Of a DNA stretch of 64,000 nucleotides, positions 9,379 through 18,564 are shown one piece after another. This stretch comes from Tardiphaga sp. 709 (GTDB lineage Bacteria > Pseudomonadota > Alphaproteobacteria > Rhizobiales > Xanthobacteraceae): positions 5,888,501 to 5,952,500 of the forward strand of contig NZ_CP135529.1 of NCBI RefSeq assembly GCF_032401055.1, read 5' to 3'. How positions within the stretch are numbered: position 1 is the first letter of the stretch; each line of letters starts with the position of its first letter. The translations under genes and the position numbers were made by a program. A model generated the notes under the pieces. That model searched no databases and was not told where the DNA came from. It was given only the letters and a program-made list of their open reading frames with translations.

Positions 9379-10220
9379 CTTAAGTCCTCGATGGCTGCGG
9401 TGACGCGCAGGGCCTGAACGGTTTCCGCGACGTCATGGGCGCGGACGATTTTGGCGCCGTGCCGCACCGCGAGCAGATGCGCGGCGAGCGATCCGCCGAT
9501 GCGCTGCTGCGGCTCCGACGGAACGACGGTGGATATGAATTTCTTGCGCGAGGCGGCGATCAGCACCGGCAGGCCGAAACTGGTCAGCTCGTCGAACCGC
9601 GCCAGCGCAATCATGCTCTGCTCAGGTGTCTTGCCGAAGCCGATGCCGGGGTCGAGCACGATGTGGCCCGCGGGAATGCCGGCCCTGGCGGCGATCTCCA
9701 GCGAGCGCGCGAAAAAGTCTTTCATGTCGGCGACGATATCGATGCTGCCATCGACGTCGTCGCGGTTATGCATGACGACGACAGGCGCGTTGTGCTCGGC
9801 GATGACGCGCGCCATGTCGGGATCGCGCTGCAGTCCCCAGATGTCATTGGCGATGGCGACGCCGGCGGCGAGCGCTTTCGCGACGACGGACGCCTTCATG
9901 CTGTCGATCGATACCGGCGTGCCGAGCGCGACGACGTCGGCCAGCACCGGCACGAGCCGCGCCCATTCTTCATCGGCGGTAACAGGCCGGGACCCATAGG
10001 GCCGCGTGGACTCGGCGCCGATGTCGACGATCCCGGCGCCCTCGGCGATCATGCGCCTGGCCTGCGCCAGCGCGCGTTCCGGGGCATCGAACTGGCCGCC
10101 ATCGGAGAAGGAGTCCGGGGTGACGTTCAGGATGCCCATCACGGCAGGCACCGGCGATGCCAGCAGCGCGGCCAGCACCGGGTGGGCGGTCGGAGCAGAC
10201 GTGGTCGGACGCGCGATCAT
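9375..10220 (-). CDS. folP: Dihydropteroate synthase
   Basis: FolP condenses dihydropterin pyrophosphate with p-aminobenzoate, the target step of sulfonamides. The 281-residue TIM-barrel protein has signature 1 (MGILNVTPDSFSDGGQF, near residue 28) and signature 2 (GAGIVDIGAESTRPYG). Downstream it carries DIWGLQRDP, a VVMHNR segment, DPGIGFGKTPEQS and AASRKKF. It is the first gene of folP-folB-folK. The folate-binding loops look complete. Confidence 0.96.
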   Translation of the reverse strand: MIARPTTSAPTAHPVLAALLASPVPAVMGILNVTPDSFSDGGQFDAPERALAQARRMIAEGAGIVDIGAESTRPYGSRPVTADEEWARLVPVLADVVALGTPVSIDSMKASVVAKALAAGVAIANDIWGLQRDPDMARVIAEHNAPVVVMHNRDDVDGSIDIVADMKDFFARSLEIAARAGIPAGHIVLDPGIGFGKTPEQSMIALARFDELTSFGLPVLIAASRKKFISTVVPSEPQQRIGGSLAAHLLAVRHGAKIVRAHDVAETVQALRVTAAIEDLR

Positions 10221-10289
10221 GAGGTCGCTTTGCGCGGTCGGGGGAGGGAGTCAAGATGAGGGGTGGTTGCCGCGATGGCGCTTTCTTAT

Positions 10290-10331
10290 CCCTCCCCACG
10301 GCGCGTGGGCTACGCCACGCTTGGGGGAGGG
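10290..10331. repeat. Short inverted repeat in the DUF4332-folP gap
   Basis: The 135-base gap contains CCCTCCCC (10290-10297) and the complementary GGGGAGGG (10324-10331) around GGCGCGTGGGCTACGCCACGC, giving a GC-rich hairpin. It resembles other dispersed repeats in this window. It may act as a structural element between the two minus-strand genes. Confidence 0.5.
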
Positions 10332-10355
10332 AGAAGAGGAGCCCGCGCTACGCGC

Positions 10356-10763
10356 TCAATACGAAATCTTCAGCGGCAGCTGGCGGGCCTTCTCGATCAG
10401 GTCGCCGACCGACTTCTCCGAGGGCATCACCCGCACCAGCTTGCGCTTGTCGTTGGCCTCGCGCATCGCCTGAGCGAGGCGGGACGGGTTGCGGTGGGTC
10501 AATTCGCGTACCGTGTTGACGCCGGAGGCGCGGAGCAGTTCGGCTTTGGCCTTGCCCATGCCGGGGATGCGCAGGTAGTCGGCGAGGTTCGCCCATTCGA
10601 GCAGTTGCTGTTCGCTGAACCCGGTCTTGGCGGCGAGTTCCTTGCGGCATTTGGCAGAGTGAGCGGCGTCCAGCAGCCCTTCCATGGTGCGGATGCCTGC
10701 TTTTTTAAGTTTGGTCGCGGCGAAGGCCGTCAAACCGTCAATCTTGGAGATGGGATATGTCAT
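10356..10763 (-). CDS. DUF4332 domain-containing protein
   Basis: This 135-residue protein matches DUF4332, a helix-hairpin-helix-like domain. The sequence YLRIPGMGKAKAELLRASGVNTVRELTHRNP in the middle is the characteristic HhH block, preceded by a weaker copy (IDGLTAFAATKLKKAGIRTMEGLLDAA). Such repeats often bind DNA non-specifically, but no role is known. There is no signal peptide and the C-terminus is basic. It stands alone on the minus strand. Confidence 0.8.
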   Translation of the reverse strand: MTYPISKIDGLTAFAATKLKKAGIRTMEGLLDAAHSAKCRKELAAKTGFSEQQLLEWANLADYLRIPGMGKAKAELLRASGVNTVRELTHRNPSRLAQAMREANDKRKLVRVMPSEKSVGDLIEKARQLPLKISY

Positions 10764-10822
10764 GGTACTCAGACGTATGAAGATGCTTGACGCTTACGCG
10801 CGGCTGCTGACGTAACAGACGG

Positions 10823-11188
10823 TCAGGAGAACTGGCTCAGGCCAGGTGTGCCGGCAACGATCTCGTCCATGGCATCGGCGCCGATCTTCTCGCGGCCGAA
10901 CTTGAACAGTTCGCGCGCGACGCTCTGGATCTCGCCCATGCCGAGGCCAAGACCCATCAGCTTGCTGCCCAGGGCCATGATGCCGCCGCCCATCAGGCTG
11001 CTCAATCCACCGCCGCCCTCTGACGATGCGATGGCTGCATCCGCACCTGGAATTTTTTCGATGAGCGCATTGACCGGCGCGGCCGGTGCTTCCTTGCGCA
11101 GGAACCCCAAGATAATGCCGACAGCCTTTTCAGCCACGGCTTCATCGATGCCGACCTTTGCGGTCAGCGCTTTGATTAATTCGTCCAT
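10823..11188 (-). CDS. Hypothetical protein, DUF2267/DUF2780-like helical protein
   Basis: The protein is about 121 residues from the ATG at 11188, which has GAGGCGGGG a suitable distance upstream. An in-frame GTG five codons earlier at 11203 is less likely. It begins MDELIKALTAKVGIDEAVAEKAVGIILGFLRKEAP, then has a Gly-rich loop and a hydrophobic stretch (MALGSKLMGLGLGMG), ending in a helical tail. The pattern resembles small DUF2267/DUF2780-type proteins, without certainty. Function unknown. Confidence 0.65.
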   Translation of the reverse strand: MDELIKALTAKVGIDEAVAEKAVGIILGFLRKEAPAAPVNALIEKIPGADAAIASSEGGGGLSSLMGGGIMALGSKLMGLGLGMGEIQSVARELFKFGREKIGADAMDEIVAGTPGLSQFS

Positions 11189-11557
11189 GATGCCCCGCCT
11201 CACACCGGTTGAGTGCCGATGCCCTTATGTTGAAAAGTGATCTTGAGCCGCTGTGATTCTGAATTACAAGCGCGCCAACTCGCCCGACGTGCGATTCAGT
11301 GTGATCGCGTATCGAGTGTTGCACCAATGCAAGAGCAAACGTGAAATTTTGGTCAATTGTTCGCAGATGCGACAGCGCCGTACTTTGGAAACAGCAAAAA
11401 AATATGGCTTGCGTTTCGTCAGTAGAAACAACGGACGGGTTTCAGGTGTGGCGGGAACGCTTTGCGTTTCAATCGCTCGCCAAGATGCGGTAAGATCATG
11501 GTGAGCCGCAAATTTTTTTGAAATCTTTTTCTTGATGCGCGCGACAGAGGCGATCCG
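11189..11557. other. Intergenic region, 369 bases
   Basis: This gap separates a minus-strand gene from the plus-strand ATPase and must hold both promoters. It is noticeably more AT-rich than its surroundings, with runs of A and T (for example near 11396 and 11512). A short 83-codon plus-strand frame begins at 11253 but has no family resemblance and a poor start. No promoter could be called with confidence. Confidence 0.4.
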
Positions 11558-13186
11558 ATGGCGACCACCGAACTGAAGTCAGGCGATACCGACGGCAAGA
11601 TCTTCATCGGCAAGGGCGACCAACCGGCATGGCTGACGCTGGCCCTCGGTAATCGCCACGGTCTCGTCACGGGCGCGACGGGAACAGGTAAAACCGTATC
11701 GCTGCAGGTGATGGCGGAGGGCTTTGCACGTGCCGGTGTGCCGGTCTTCGCTGCGGACATCAAGGGCGACCTCTCGGGTATCGCCGAAGTCGGCGAGGGC
11801 AAGGACTTCATTTTGCAGCGCGCCAAGGAGATGGCGCTGACGTTCCAGCCTGACCAGTTCTCGACCGTGTTCTGGGACGTGTTCGGCGAGCAGGGACACC
11901 CCGTGCGCGCGACCATCTCGGAGATGGGGCCACTGTTGCTGGCACGGCTGCTCGATCTCAACGATGTGCAGGAAGGCGTGCTCAACGTCGCCTTCCGCGT
12001 CGCCGACGAGAACGGCCTGACGCTGCTCGACATGAAGGATCTGCGCGCACTGCTCGACGCCATCGTGCCAATGACCGCCAAGAAGGACGAGGTCGATCCA
12101 CTTGCGGATGTCCGCAAATCGGCCTTGAGCTTCGGAAACGTCACCAAGGCGACAATCGGTACCATCCAGCGTCAATTGCTCGTGCTGGAGAACCAGGGCG
12201 CCGATAAATTCTTCGGCGAGCCGGCGCTGGAGCTGAAAGATTTTCTCAAGACCGACCGCGACGGCCGCGGCATGGTCAATATCCTCGTCGCCGACAAGCT
12301 GATGTCGAGCCCGCGGCTCTACGCAACCTTCCTGCTGTGGCTGCTCTCGGAGCTGTTTGAGGAATTGCCCGAAGTCGGCGATCTGCCGAAGCCCAAGCTG
12401 GTATTCTTCTTCGACGAAGCGCATCTCCTGTTCAACGATGCGCCGAAGGCACTGCTCGACAAGATCGAACAGGTGGTGCGCCTGATCCGCTCCAAGGGTG
12501 TCGGTGTCTATTTCGTCACCCAGAACCCGATCGATGTGCCCGATCGCGTACTCGCCCAGCTTGGCAACCGCGTTCAGCACGCCTTGCGCGCCTTCACGCC
12601 GCGGGATCAGAAGGCGGTGCAGGCGGCAGCACAGACCTTCCGTGCCAATCCGAAACTCGACACGGCCACGGTTATTACCGAACTCGGCAAGGGCGAGGCA
12701 CTGGTCTCGTTCCTCGAAGGCAACGGCACGCCTGCGATGGTCGAACGCATCATGGTGCGTCCGCCGACCGCACGTATCGGGCCGATCACGCCTGAGGAGC
12801 GCAAGGCGATCATGAATGCCAGCCCGGTGAAGGGCAAATACGACACCGCGATCGATTCCGAATCCGCCTACGAGACACTGCAGAAGCGCATCGCCGGCAC
12901 GGCGGCGACGCCCGCCGAGGCCGGCGACGCGGCGGGCGGTGGTGGCGGCGGTGGTGGATTTTTGGGCCAGCTCGGTGCCATCGTCGGCACCATCTTCGGC
13001 ACCAATACCGGCCGCAACAGGCTCTCCACCGGCCAGGTGATTGCGCGCAGCGTCACCCGCAGCGTGACCAACAAGGTCGTCGGCGGCATCGTCGCCAATG
13101 TCGGCAAGCAGATCGGCGGCTCGCTGGGAAGCTCGATCGGCCGCGAGATCGTGCGCGGGACGCTTGGCGGGATTTTGAAGCGGTAG
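11558..13186 (+). CDS. HerA-like ATPase, DUF853 (YjgR) family
   Basis: This 542-residue P-loop NTPase is of the DUF853 family, related to HerA/FtsK translocases. The Walker A motif is [11 protein letters not shown] near residue 42 and the Walker B region is [13 protein letters not shown] near residue 285. Arginine-finger-type and sensor segments follow ([20 protein letters not shown]). The C-terminus is unusual for an ATPase: a poly-Gly linker near residue 460 precedes a Gly-rich amphipathic tail ([19 protein letters not shown]), which could be a membrane-contact segment. Cellular role unknown; no nuclease partner lies nearby. Confidence 0.88.
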   Translation: MATTELKSGDTDGKIFIGKGDQPAWLTLALGNRHGLVTGATGTGKTVSLQVMAEGFARAGVPVFAADIKGDLSGIAEVGEGKDFILQRAKEMALTFQPDQFSTVFWDVFGEQGHPVRATISEMGPLLLARLLDLNDVQEGVLNVAFRVADENGLTLLDMKDLRALLDAIVPMTAKKDEVDPLADVRKSALSFGNVTKATIGTIQRQLLVLENQGADKFFGEPALELKDFLKTDRDGRGMVNILVADKLMSSPRLYATFLLWLLSELFEELPEVGDLPKPKLVFFFDEAHLLFNDAPKALLDKIEQVVRLIRSKGVGVYFVTQNPIDVPDRVLAQLGNRVQHALRAFTPRDQKAVQAAAQTFRANPKLDTATVITELGKGEALVSFLEGNGTPAMVERIMVRPPTARIGPITPEERKAIMNASPVKGKYDTAIDSESAYETLQKRIAGTAATPAEAGDAAGGGGGGGGFLGQLGAIVGTIFGTNTGRNRLSTGQVIARSVTRSVTNKVVGGIVANVGKQIGGSLGSSIGREIVRGTLGGILKR

Positions 13187-13305
13187 GGACCGTCCAGACT
13201 GTCCATTATGCACCCGCCCGCGGCTTTGCAGGTCGCAGCGCCATCTGCTACCCACCGCGGTCTGAACCGCGCCGTGCCGGCGGGTCTTTGAAGCGGGACT
13301 GCGAA

Positions 13306-14619
13306 GTGACGAAAAGTGACGGCGAAATGCCGGTTTTGCGGTGGCCGTCCTTGCGGCAGCCGCTGGACGTACTGTTTCTTCTGACCTGCGTCCTGCTGAC
13401 AGCGGATGTGCTCGTCCCGGAAATCTTCGGTCACGGCAAGACCAAGGACTACGCGCTGTGGTTCTGGGCCGGGCGGCAGGTGTTGCATGGTGCGCCGCTC
13501 TATGAGGCGAAGACCAATGGTGCGCTGGATTTCATCTATCCGCCGCTGTCCGCGGTTTTGCTGGCGCTGCCGAGCTGGTTCGGCAAGGTCCCACTTTATC
13601 TCTTGCTCTCGATCCTGAATTCAGCGGCCTGGGCGATCACCAGCCAGCTCTCCAATGCCATGACCGGCTCGAAGAAGATTCCGGCGGCGTGGCTCGCGGC
13701 GCTGCCGGGCTTTGCGACCATCACCTTCGTGTTCGACATGTACGATCTCGGCCAGCCCAATCTGGTACTGCTGGCGATGATGCTGCTCGGCTTCTGGTGG
13801 ATGCAGAAGGATCGGCCGTGGCTTGGCGGCAGCATGTTCGCGCTGGCAACCGCCATCAAGGTGTTTCCGGTGGCGGTGCTGCCCTATCTGATCTGGCGGC
13901 GGCACTGGGCGGCCTCGGCGAGCATGATCATCTGCACGCTGCTGCTCCTCTATGTCGTGCCGGCGCCGTTTCGCGGCTTCGAGCGCAATGCGGCTGAGGT
14001 GAAGACCTGGTACACCGAAATGGTCGGCTCCAGCTCCGAGAAAGGCTTCGGCCAGCGCGACGAGCAGAACTGGTCTTGGGTCAACCAGTCGATCATCGCG
14101 ATGACGCATCGCCTGGTGCGGCCGATCGATTATTTCCAGGACGATCGCAAGCGTGGATCGGCCACGATGAACGTGATCGATGTCAGCTACAAGACCGCGA
14201 ACCTGATCGTGCTCGCAGTCTCCGGTCTGATCGGCCTCGGTTTCATCTGGTCGCTTTTGCCGCGATCGAAACTCACGCCGCGCTCACGTGCCGAAGAACT
14301 CGGCATCCTGTTCTGCCTGATGACGGTGGCATCGCCGCTGGCGCGGCAATATTACTTCATGTGGCTGTTCCTGCCGCTCACGGTGCTGATGCATCGCGCC
14401 GCCGATGATCCCAGGCCGAATGTACGGAGCGGGACATGGTGGCTGCTTGGCATCGTTGGCGTGCTGATGGCGCTGTCGATCCCGGTCTTCCCGGCCATGC
14501 TGCAGGCCTGGGGCAATAATCTTCTGGCGACCGCGCTGCTGGCAGGCGGCCTGATCTGGCATATGCACCACCCGCCGGTGCTGCTAGATTCCACCGAAGT
14601 TCCGGACCATCACGCTTAA
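13306..14619 (+). CDS. GT87 (DUF2029) membrane glycosyltransferase
   Basis: The protein is about 437 residues with many membrane helices and resembles glycosyltransferase family 87 polyprenol-phosphate-mannose-dependent enzymes. The typical N-terminal loop DYALWFWAGRQVLHGAPLYEA and FIYPPLSAVLLALP are present. The acceptor and sugar are unknown. The start is uncertain: TTG at 13288, GTG at 13306 (chosen; GGGA lies upstream) and ATG at 13327 are all in frame. An M20 peptidase gene follows after 12 bases. Confidence 0.8.
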   Translation: MTKSDGEMPVLRWPSLRQPLDVLFLLTCVLLTADVLVPEIFGHGKTKDYALWFWAGRQVLHGAPLYEAKTNGALDFIYPPLSAVLLALPSWFGKVPLYLLLSILNSAAWAITSQLSNAMTGSKKIPAAWLAALPGFATITFVFDMYDLGQPNLVLLAMMLLGFWWMQKDRPWLGGSMFALATAIKVFPVAVLPYLIWRRHWAASASMIICTLLLLYVVPAPFRGFERNAAEVKTWYTEMVGSSSEKGFGQRDEQNWSWVNQSIIAMTHRLVRPIDYFQDDRKRGSATMNVIDVSYKTANLIVLAVSGLIGLGFIWSLLPRSKLTPRSRAEELGILFCLMTVASPLARQYYFMWLFLPLTVLMHRAADDPRPNVRSGTWWLLGIVGVLMALSIPVFPAMLQAWGNNLLATALLAGGLIWHMHHPPVLLDSTEVPDHHA

Positions 14620-14631
14620 GGAAATTCGCTC

Positions 14632-16035
14632 ATGTCCAATACGCAGCTTGCATCCGTTCTCGATCGCGTCGATGCCGATTTCGACAAGGCTCTGGAGCGG
14701 TTGTTCGCGCTGCTGCGGATCAAGTCGATTTCCGCCGATCCGGCTTTCGCCGAGGACTGCAAGGCGGCGGCAAAGCATCTGGCCGGCGAGATCGAGGGCC
14801 TGGGCTTCAACGCCGAGGTACGGCCGACCGCGGGCCATCCCGCCATCGTCGCCACCGCCAAGGGCAACACCGGCAAGCGGCCGCATGTTCTGTTTTACGG
14901 TCACTATGACGTTCAGCCGGTCGATCCGCTGAACCTGTGGCATCGTCCGCCGTTTGAGCCGGTGGTCACCAAACATGCCGATGGCCGCGACATCATCGTT
15001 GCGCGCGGTGCGCAGGACGACAAAGGCCAGCTCTCGACCTTCGTGGAAGCCTGCCGGGCCTGGGTGAATGTCACGGGCTCGGTGCCGATCGATCTCACCA
15101 TCTGCATCGAAGGCGAGGAGGAAGTCGGCTCGAAGAACTTCGTGCCGTTCCTCGAAGCCAACAAGAAAGATCTCGCCGCCGATTTCGCGGTGGTCTGCGA
15201 CACCGGCATGTGGGACCCGAGTACCCCAGCGATCACCACGTCGCTGCGCGGGCTCGTCTATGAAGAAGTGAAGATCACCGCGGCCAATCGCGATCTGCAT
15301 TCCGGCATCTATGGCGGCGGTGCGCGCAATCCGATCCGCGTGCTGACCAATATTCTCGGTAAGCTGCACGACGACAATGGCCGCATCACCATTCCCGGCT
15401 TCTATGATGGCGTGAAGGACTTACCGGCCGATATTCTGGCGCAGTGGAAGGGCCTCGGTCTCACCGCGGAGAGCTTCCTCAAGCCGATCGGTCTTTCTAT
15501 TCCGGCCGGCGAGAAGGGCCGCGAACTGATCGAACAGATCACGTCGCGTCCGACCTGTGACATCAACGGCATTGTCGGCGGCTATACGGGCGAGGGCTCC
15601 AAGACAGTGATCGCCTCGCATGCTTCGGCGAAAGTTTCGTTCCGCATCGTCGAGGGCCAGGACCCCGGGAAGATCCGCGATGCGTTCCGGGCTTTCGTCA
15701 CGTCGCAACTGCCGGGCGATTGCAGCGCGGAGTTTCTCGATCATTCCAATGCGCCGGCCATCGCGCTGGACTGGAACATGAAGCCGCTCGCCGCTGCGCG
15801 CGATGCGCTGACCGACGAATGGGGCAAGCAGGCGCTGCTGATCGGCTCCGGCGCATCGATTCCCATCGTCGCCGATTTCAAGCGCACGCTCGGTCTGGAC
15901 TCGCTCCTGATCGGCTTCGGCCTCGATGACGACAATATCCATTCGCCGAACGAGAAGTACGACCTCAAGAGCTTCCATAAGGGCATCCGGTCGTGGGCGC
16001 GGATCATTGCTGCGCTGGCTGAGGTGAAGAAGTAA
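14632..16035 (+). CDS. M20/M28-type dipeptidase (ArgE/DapE/CPG2 superfamily)
   Basis: This 467-residue zinc peptidase of the M20 family has all expected metal and catalytic motifs. HVLFYGHYDVQPVDP carries the first His and catalytic Asp, and ARGAQDDKGQ carries the bridging Asp. CIEGEEEVGS carries the catalytic Glu pair, and FAVVCDTGMW a further ligand. FGLDDDNIHSPNEKYD near the C-terminus carries the last His. The length fits cytosolic dipeptidases of the CNDP-like group. GGAAATTCGCTC precedes the ATG. The substrate is unknown. Confidence 0.9.
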   Translation: MSNTQLASVLDRVDADFDKALERLFALLRIKSISADPAFAEDCKAAAKHLAGEIEGLGFNAEVRPTAGHPAIVATAKGNTGKRPHVLFYGHYDVQPVDPLNLWHRPPFEPVVTKHADGRDIIVARGAQDDKGQLSTFVEACRAWVNVTGSVPIDLTICIEGEEEVGSKNFVPFLEANKKDLAADFAVVCDTGMWDPSTPAITTSLRGLVYEEVKITAANRDLHSGIYGGGARNPIRVLTNILGKLHDDNGRITIPGFYDGVKDLPADILAQWKGLGLTAESFLKPIGLSIPAGEKGRELIEQITSRPTCDINGIVGGYTGEGSKTVIASHASAKVSFRIVEGQDPGKIRDAFRAFVTSQLPGDCSAEFLDHSNAPAIALDWNMKPLAAARDALTDEWGKQALLIGSGASIPIVADFKRTLGLDSLLIGFGLDDDNIHSPNEKYDLKSFHKGIRSWARIIAALAEVKK

Positions 16036-16126
16036 GCCGCGCATTCGTCCTTCTGGGGCGCCCGCTCTTGCGGGCGAACCCGGAATCCCGATGTAGCCTG
16101 GCACTGTCGGAGATTCCGATGTCGAG

Positions 16127-16168
16127 ATTCCGGGGCGCGATCGCCAAGCGGCGTTCGCGCCCCGGAAT
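16127..16168. repeat. Palindromic intergenic repeat
   Basis: A perfect 14-bp inverted repeat, ATTCCGGGGCGCGA (16127-16140) and TCGCGCCCCGGAAT (16155-16168), lies in the gap downstream of the M20 peptidase. Related fragments occur at 16049-16090 and again at about 16480-16494 after the next gene. This is a dispersed repeat of the host lineage rather than a gene-specific signal. Confidence 0.75.
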
Positions 16169-16248
16169 GACGAGCATGCCTTCGCGTTGACCCACATCAA
16201 GGCTTGCGTCAGGCTTTCCTGATCGAACGATAAAAAAGGGAGAACGCC

Positions 16249-16464
16249 GTGTCCGCATCCGAAATCGCCAGAACTCATTTTTCGGCAGCCATGACCGCTG
16301 CAGAAGCCGCCGGGGTCGATCAGGACAGCGTCTGTCGCTCCCTGGTGAATCTCGTGGTCTCGAAATATCTGGAGACGAGGACCGTGGCTGACGTTCAGTC
16401 GGAGCTGCGTTTCGTCGCCGACAATTGCGATCCCGATACGGACTTTGCGTTCATGCGGCCGTGA
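16249..16464 (+). CDS. Small hypothetical protein
   Basis: This 71-residue protein has a GTG start preceded by AAAAGGGAGAA, a good ribosome binding site. It is acidic and probably helical (ARTHFSAAMTAAEAAGVDQDSVCRSLVNLVVSKYLE), and ends with RFVADNCDPDTDFAFMRP. It has no signal peptide or membrane segment and no recognised family. Its position between a repeat block and a terminator marks it as a separate transcription unit. Confidence 0.65.
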   Translation: MSASEIARTHFSAAMTAAEAAGVDQDSVCRSLVNLVVSKYLETRTVADVQSELRFVADNCDPDTDFAFMRP

Positions 16465-16512
16465 TCCCAGGCAAGTGCGAGCGCCCCGGAATGACAGCAT
16501 GCACCAAACATA

Positions 16513-16542
16513 AAAACGCCGTCCGGAATTGGACGGCGTTTT
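16513..16542. terminator. Bidirectional intrinsic terminator
   Basis: A perfect 12-bp stem AAAACGCCGTCC / GGACGGCGTTTT with the loop GGAATT has an A tract on the left and a T tract on the right. It can therefore stop transcription from both sides. It lies between the small plus-strand gene ending at 16464 and the convergent aldolase gene ending at 16587. Confidence 0.9.
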
Positions 16543-16586
16543 GAATCACTGTGTAGAGGTATGTAACCTCTCTATAGCACCAAATC

Positions 16587-17369
16587 TCAGGTCTTGTAAG
16601 ACGGGTCGCGACGGTCGAGTTTGCGCAGCATCGGCGGCCAGACCAGCTTGGTCGAGCGCAGTTCGGCCTTGTCGGGATTGCCCACCAGCGCGGCGTTCTT
16701 GTCGATGACGATCTGGTCGACCGGATAGGCGGTCGGGCCGAGCATCCGGGTGCGGACCTGCATGGTGCAGGCGCGCTCCAGATAGTACATGCGCTCGAAG
16801 GCCGAGGCGACCGAGCGGCCGACGGTCAGCGTGCCGTGATTGCGCAGCAACATGGCGTTCTTGGTGCCGAGATCCTTTTGCAGGCGCGGACGTTCGTCGT
16901 GATCGAGCGCGACGCCTTCATAGTCGTGATAGGCGAGTTCGGGGATCACGAGCTGCGCGGTCTGGTTCAGCGGCTGCAGGCCTTCCATGCAGGAGGCGAC
17001 CGCAGTGCCGTCCGGCGTATGCAGATGCATCACGCAGCCGGCGTCTTCGCGGACTTCATGGATCGCCGAATGGATGGTGAAGCCGGCCGGGTTGATGCTG
17101 TATTCGCTTTCGGAGAGCTGGTTGCCGTCGAGGTCGACCTTGACCAGCGACGATGCCGTGATCTCCTCGAAGATCAGGCCATAGGGATTGATCAGGAAGT
17201 GATGCTCGGGGCCGGGCACGCGGGCGGAAATGTGGGTGTCGATGAGATCGTCCCAGCCATAGAGCGCGACGAGGCGATAGGCCGCGGCGAGATTGACGCG
17301 CTGCGCCCATTCGCCTTCGCTCATATGCTTCGGCACTTCTTTCAGGTGAGCGGCTTCGGCTGGTGACAT
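16587..17369 (-). CDS. Class II aldolase/adducin family protein
   Basis: This 260-residue protein has the class II aldolase fold. The zinc ligands sit in HLHTPDGTAVA (two His) and in LLRNHGTLTVG (third His), with the N-terminal WDDLIDTHISARVPG typical of the family. Members include fuculose-phosphate aldolases and decarboxylases, but the adducin-like subgroup acts on unknown substrates. It is probably cytosolic and transcribed alone, with the bidirectional terminator directly downstream. Confidence 0.88.
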   Translation of the reverse strand: MSPAEAAHLKEVPKHMSEGEWAQRVNLAAAYRLVALYGWDDLIDTHISARVPGPEHHFLINPYGLIFEEITASSLVKVDLDGNQLSESEYSINPAGFTIHSAIHEVREDAGCVMHLHTPDGTAVASCMEGLQPLNQTAQLVIPELAYHDYEGVALDHDERPRLQKDLGTKNAMLLRNHGTLTVGRSVASAFERMYYLERACTMQVRTRMLGPTAYPVDQIVIDKNAALVGNPDKAELRSTKLVWPPMLRKLDRRDPSYKT

Positions 17370-17498
17370 AGGTCAACTCCCGGATGGATGTTTGGTTGTT
17401 CCGTGGCGCGAGTCTAGTCCGGTGCCGGCGGAGCAGCAAGCCGGACGGTTTGCGCGGCAGACATGCTTTCGGGGCGGCAGAAGGCCCGATTACGACAT

Positions 17499-18503
17499 TC
17501 AGGAACTGAAACGCGCGCGATAGTCTTGCGGCGTAGCAGAAAGCAATCGCAGGAAGCTGCGCCGCATGGTTTCTTCGGAACCGAAGCCGCAGCGCTGCGA
17601 AATGCGTTTTACCGGCAGTTTCGTTTCCGAGAGCAGCCGCCGCGCGGCTTCGACGCGCAACTGTTCGACGGCGCGGGCGGGCGTGATGCCGGTGGCGTCC
17701 GCATAGTGCCGGCTGAAGCTGCGTTCGCTCATGCCGGCCTGTTCGGCGAGCATGGGCAGCGAGATGTCGTCGGCGAGATGCTTGCCGATCCAGTCATGCA
17801 GCGCGCCGAACTTGTCGTCCGCGGTCTGCAGCGACAATGCTGCGCTGAATTGCGACTGGCCGCCGGGGCGCTTGAGAAACACCACGAGATGACGCGCCAC
17901 CATCAGCGCGACGCTGCGTCCGAGGTCTTCTTCCACCAGCGCCAGCGCGAGATCGATTCCCGCGGTCACGCCGGCTGATGTCCAGAACGCGCCGTCGCGC
18001 ACGAAGATCGGATCGGACTCGACATGCACGTCGGGAAAGCGCTGCGCGAGTTCGGAACACCAGGACCAGTGGGTCGCGGCGCGGCGGCCGTCCAGTAGGC
18101 CGGTCGAGGCGAGCAGGAAGGCGCCGGTGCAGACCGAGGCAGTGCGCCGCGCCTTGCCCGCGCGCTTGCGCACCCAGGCGACGACAGTGGGATCGGACGC
18201 GGCGGCGTGCACGCCGGGACCGCCGGCGATGAGCAGCGTGTCGATCGGCTCGGCGTGGCGCGGCAGATCGCTTGCCGCCAGTCCGAGGCCGGCAGAGGCG
18301 GTGACGCTATGGCCGCCCCGCGCGATTACGCGCAGCGCATAGGGCGCGGGCTTGCCCTGGCGCTGCATGATCTCGTTGACCGAGGCGAACACCTGCAGCG
18401 GGCCGGACACGTCGAGCAATTGCACCATCGGGAACGCCAGGACGTCTATGGCGCGCGGGATCGTCGAACCGGTGTTTGGCGGAGAACGAGGGTTCTTTGG
18501 CAT
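17499..18503 (-). CDS. GlxA family transcriptional regulator (DJ-1/PfpI + AraC HTH)
   Basis: The N-terminal half is a DJ-1/PfpI-like domain (DVLAFPMVQLLDVSGPLQVF, then ASVCTGAFLLASTGLLDG with the nucleophile-elbow Cys). The C-terminal third is an AraC-type double HTH (LPMLAEQAGMSERSFSRHYADATG and VKRISQRCGFGSEETMRRSF). The ATG at 18503 is preferred; an in-frame ATG at 18542 would leave only 22 bases to the divergent gene. The divergent neighbour is a DJ-1-type hydratase and a likely target. Activator or repressor sign is unknown. Confidence 0.88.
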   Translation of the reverse strand: MPKNPRSPPNTGSTIPRAIDVLAFPMVQLLDVSGPLQVFASVNEIMQRQGKPAPYALRVIARGGHSVTASAGLGLAASDLPRHAEPIDTLLIAGGPGVHAAASDPTVVAWVRKRAGKARRTASVCTGAFLLASTGLLDGRRAATHWSWCSELAQRFPDVHVESDPIFVRDGAFWTSAGVTAGIDLALALVEEDLGRSVALMVARHLVVFLKRPGGQSQFSAALSLQTADDKFGALHDWIGKHLADDISLPMLAEQAGMSERSFSRHYADATGITPARAVEQLRVEAARRLLSETKLPVKRISQRCGFGSEETMRRSFLRLLSATPQDYRARFSS

Positions 18504-18564
18504 TTCCGCCAGAGTGTGCCGGGCTAGGGTCACCTTGTCCATTCACAAATATTCGGAGGAACCG

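Noticed and set aside
11579-13255. 558-codon minus-strand ORF opposite the HerA-like ATPase
   Set aside because: The plus strand carries clear Walker motifs; the minus frame has none and starts beyond the gene end.
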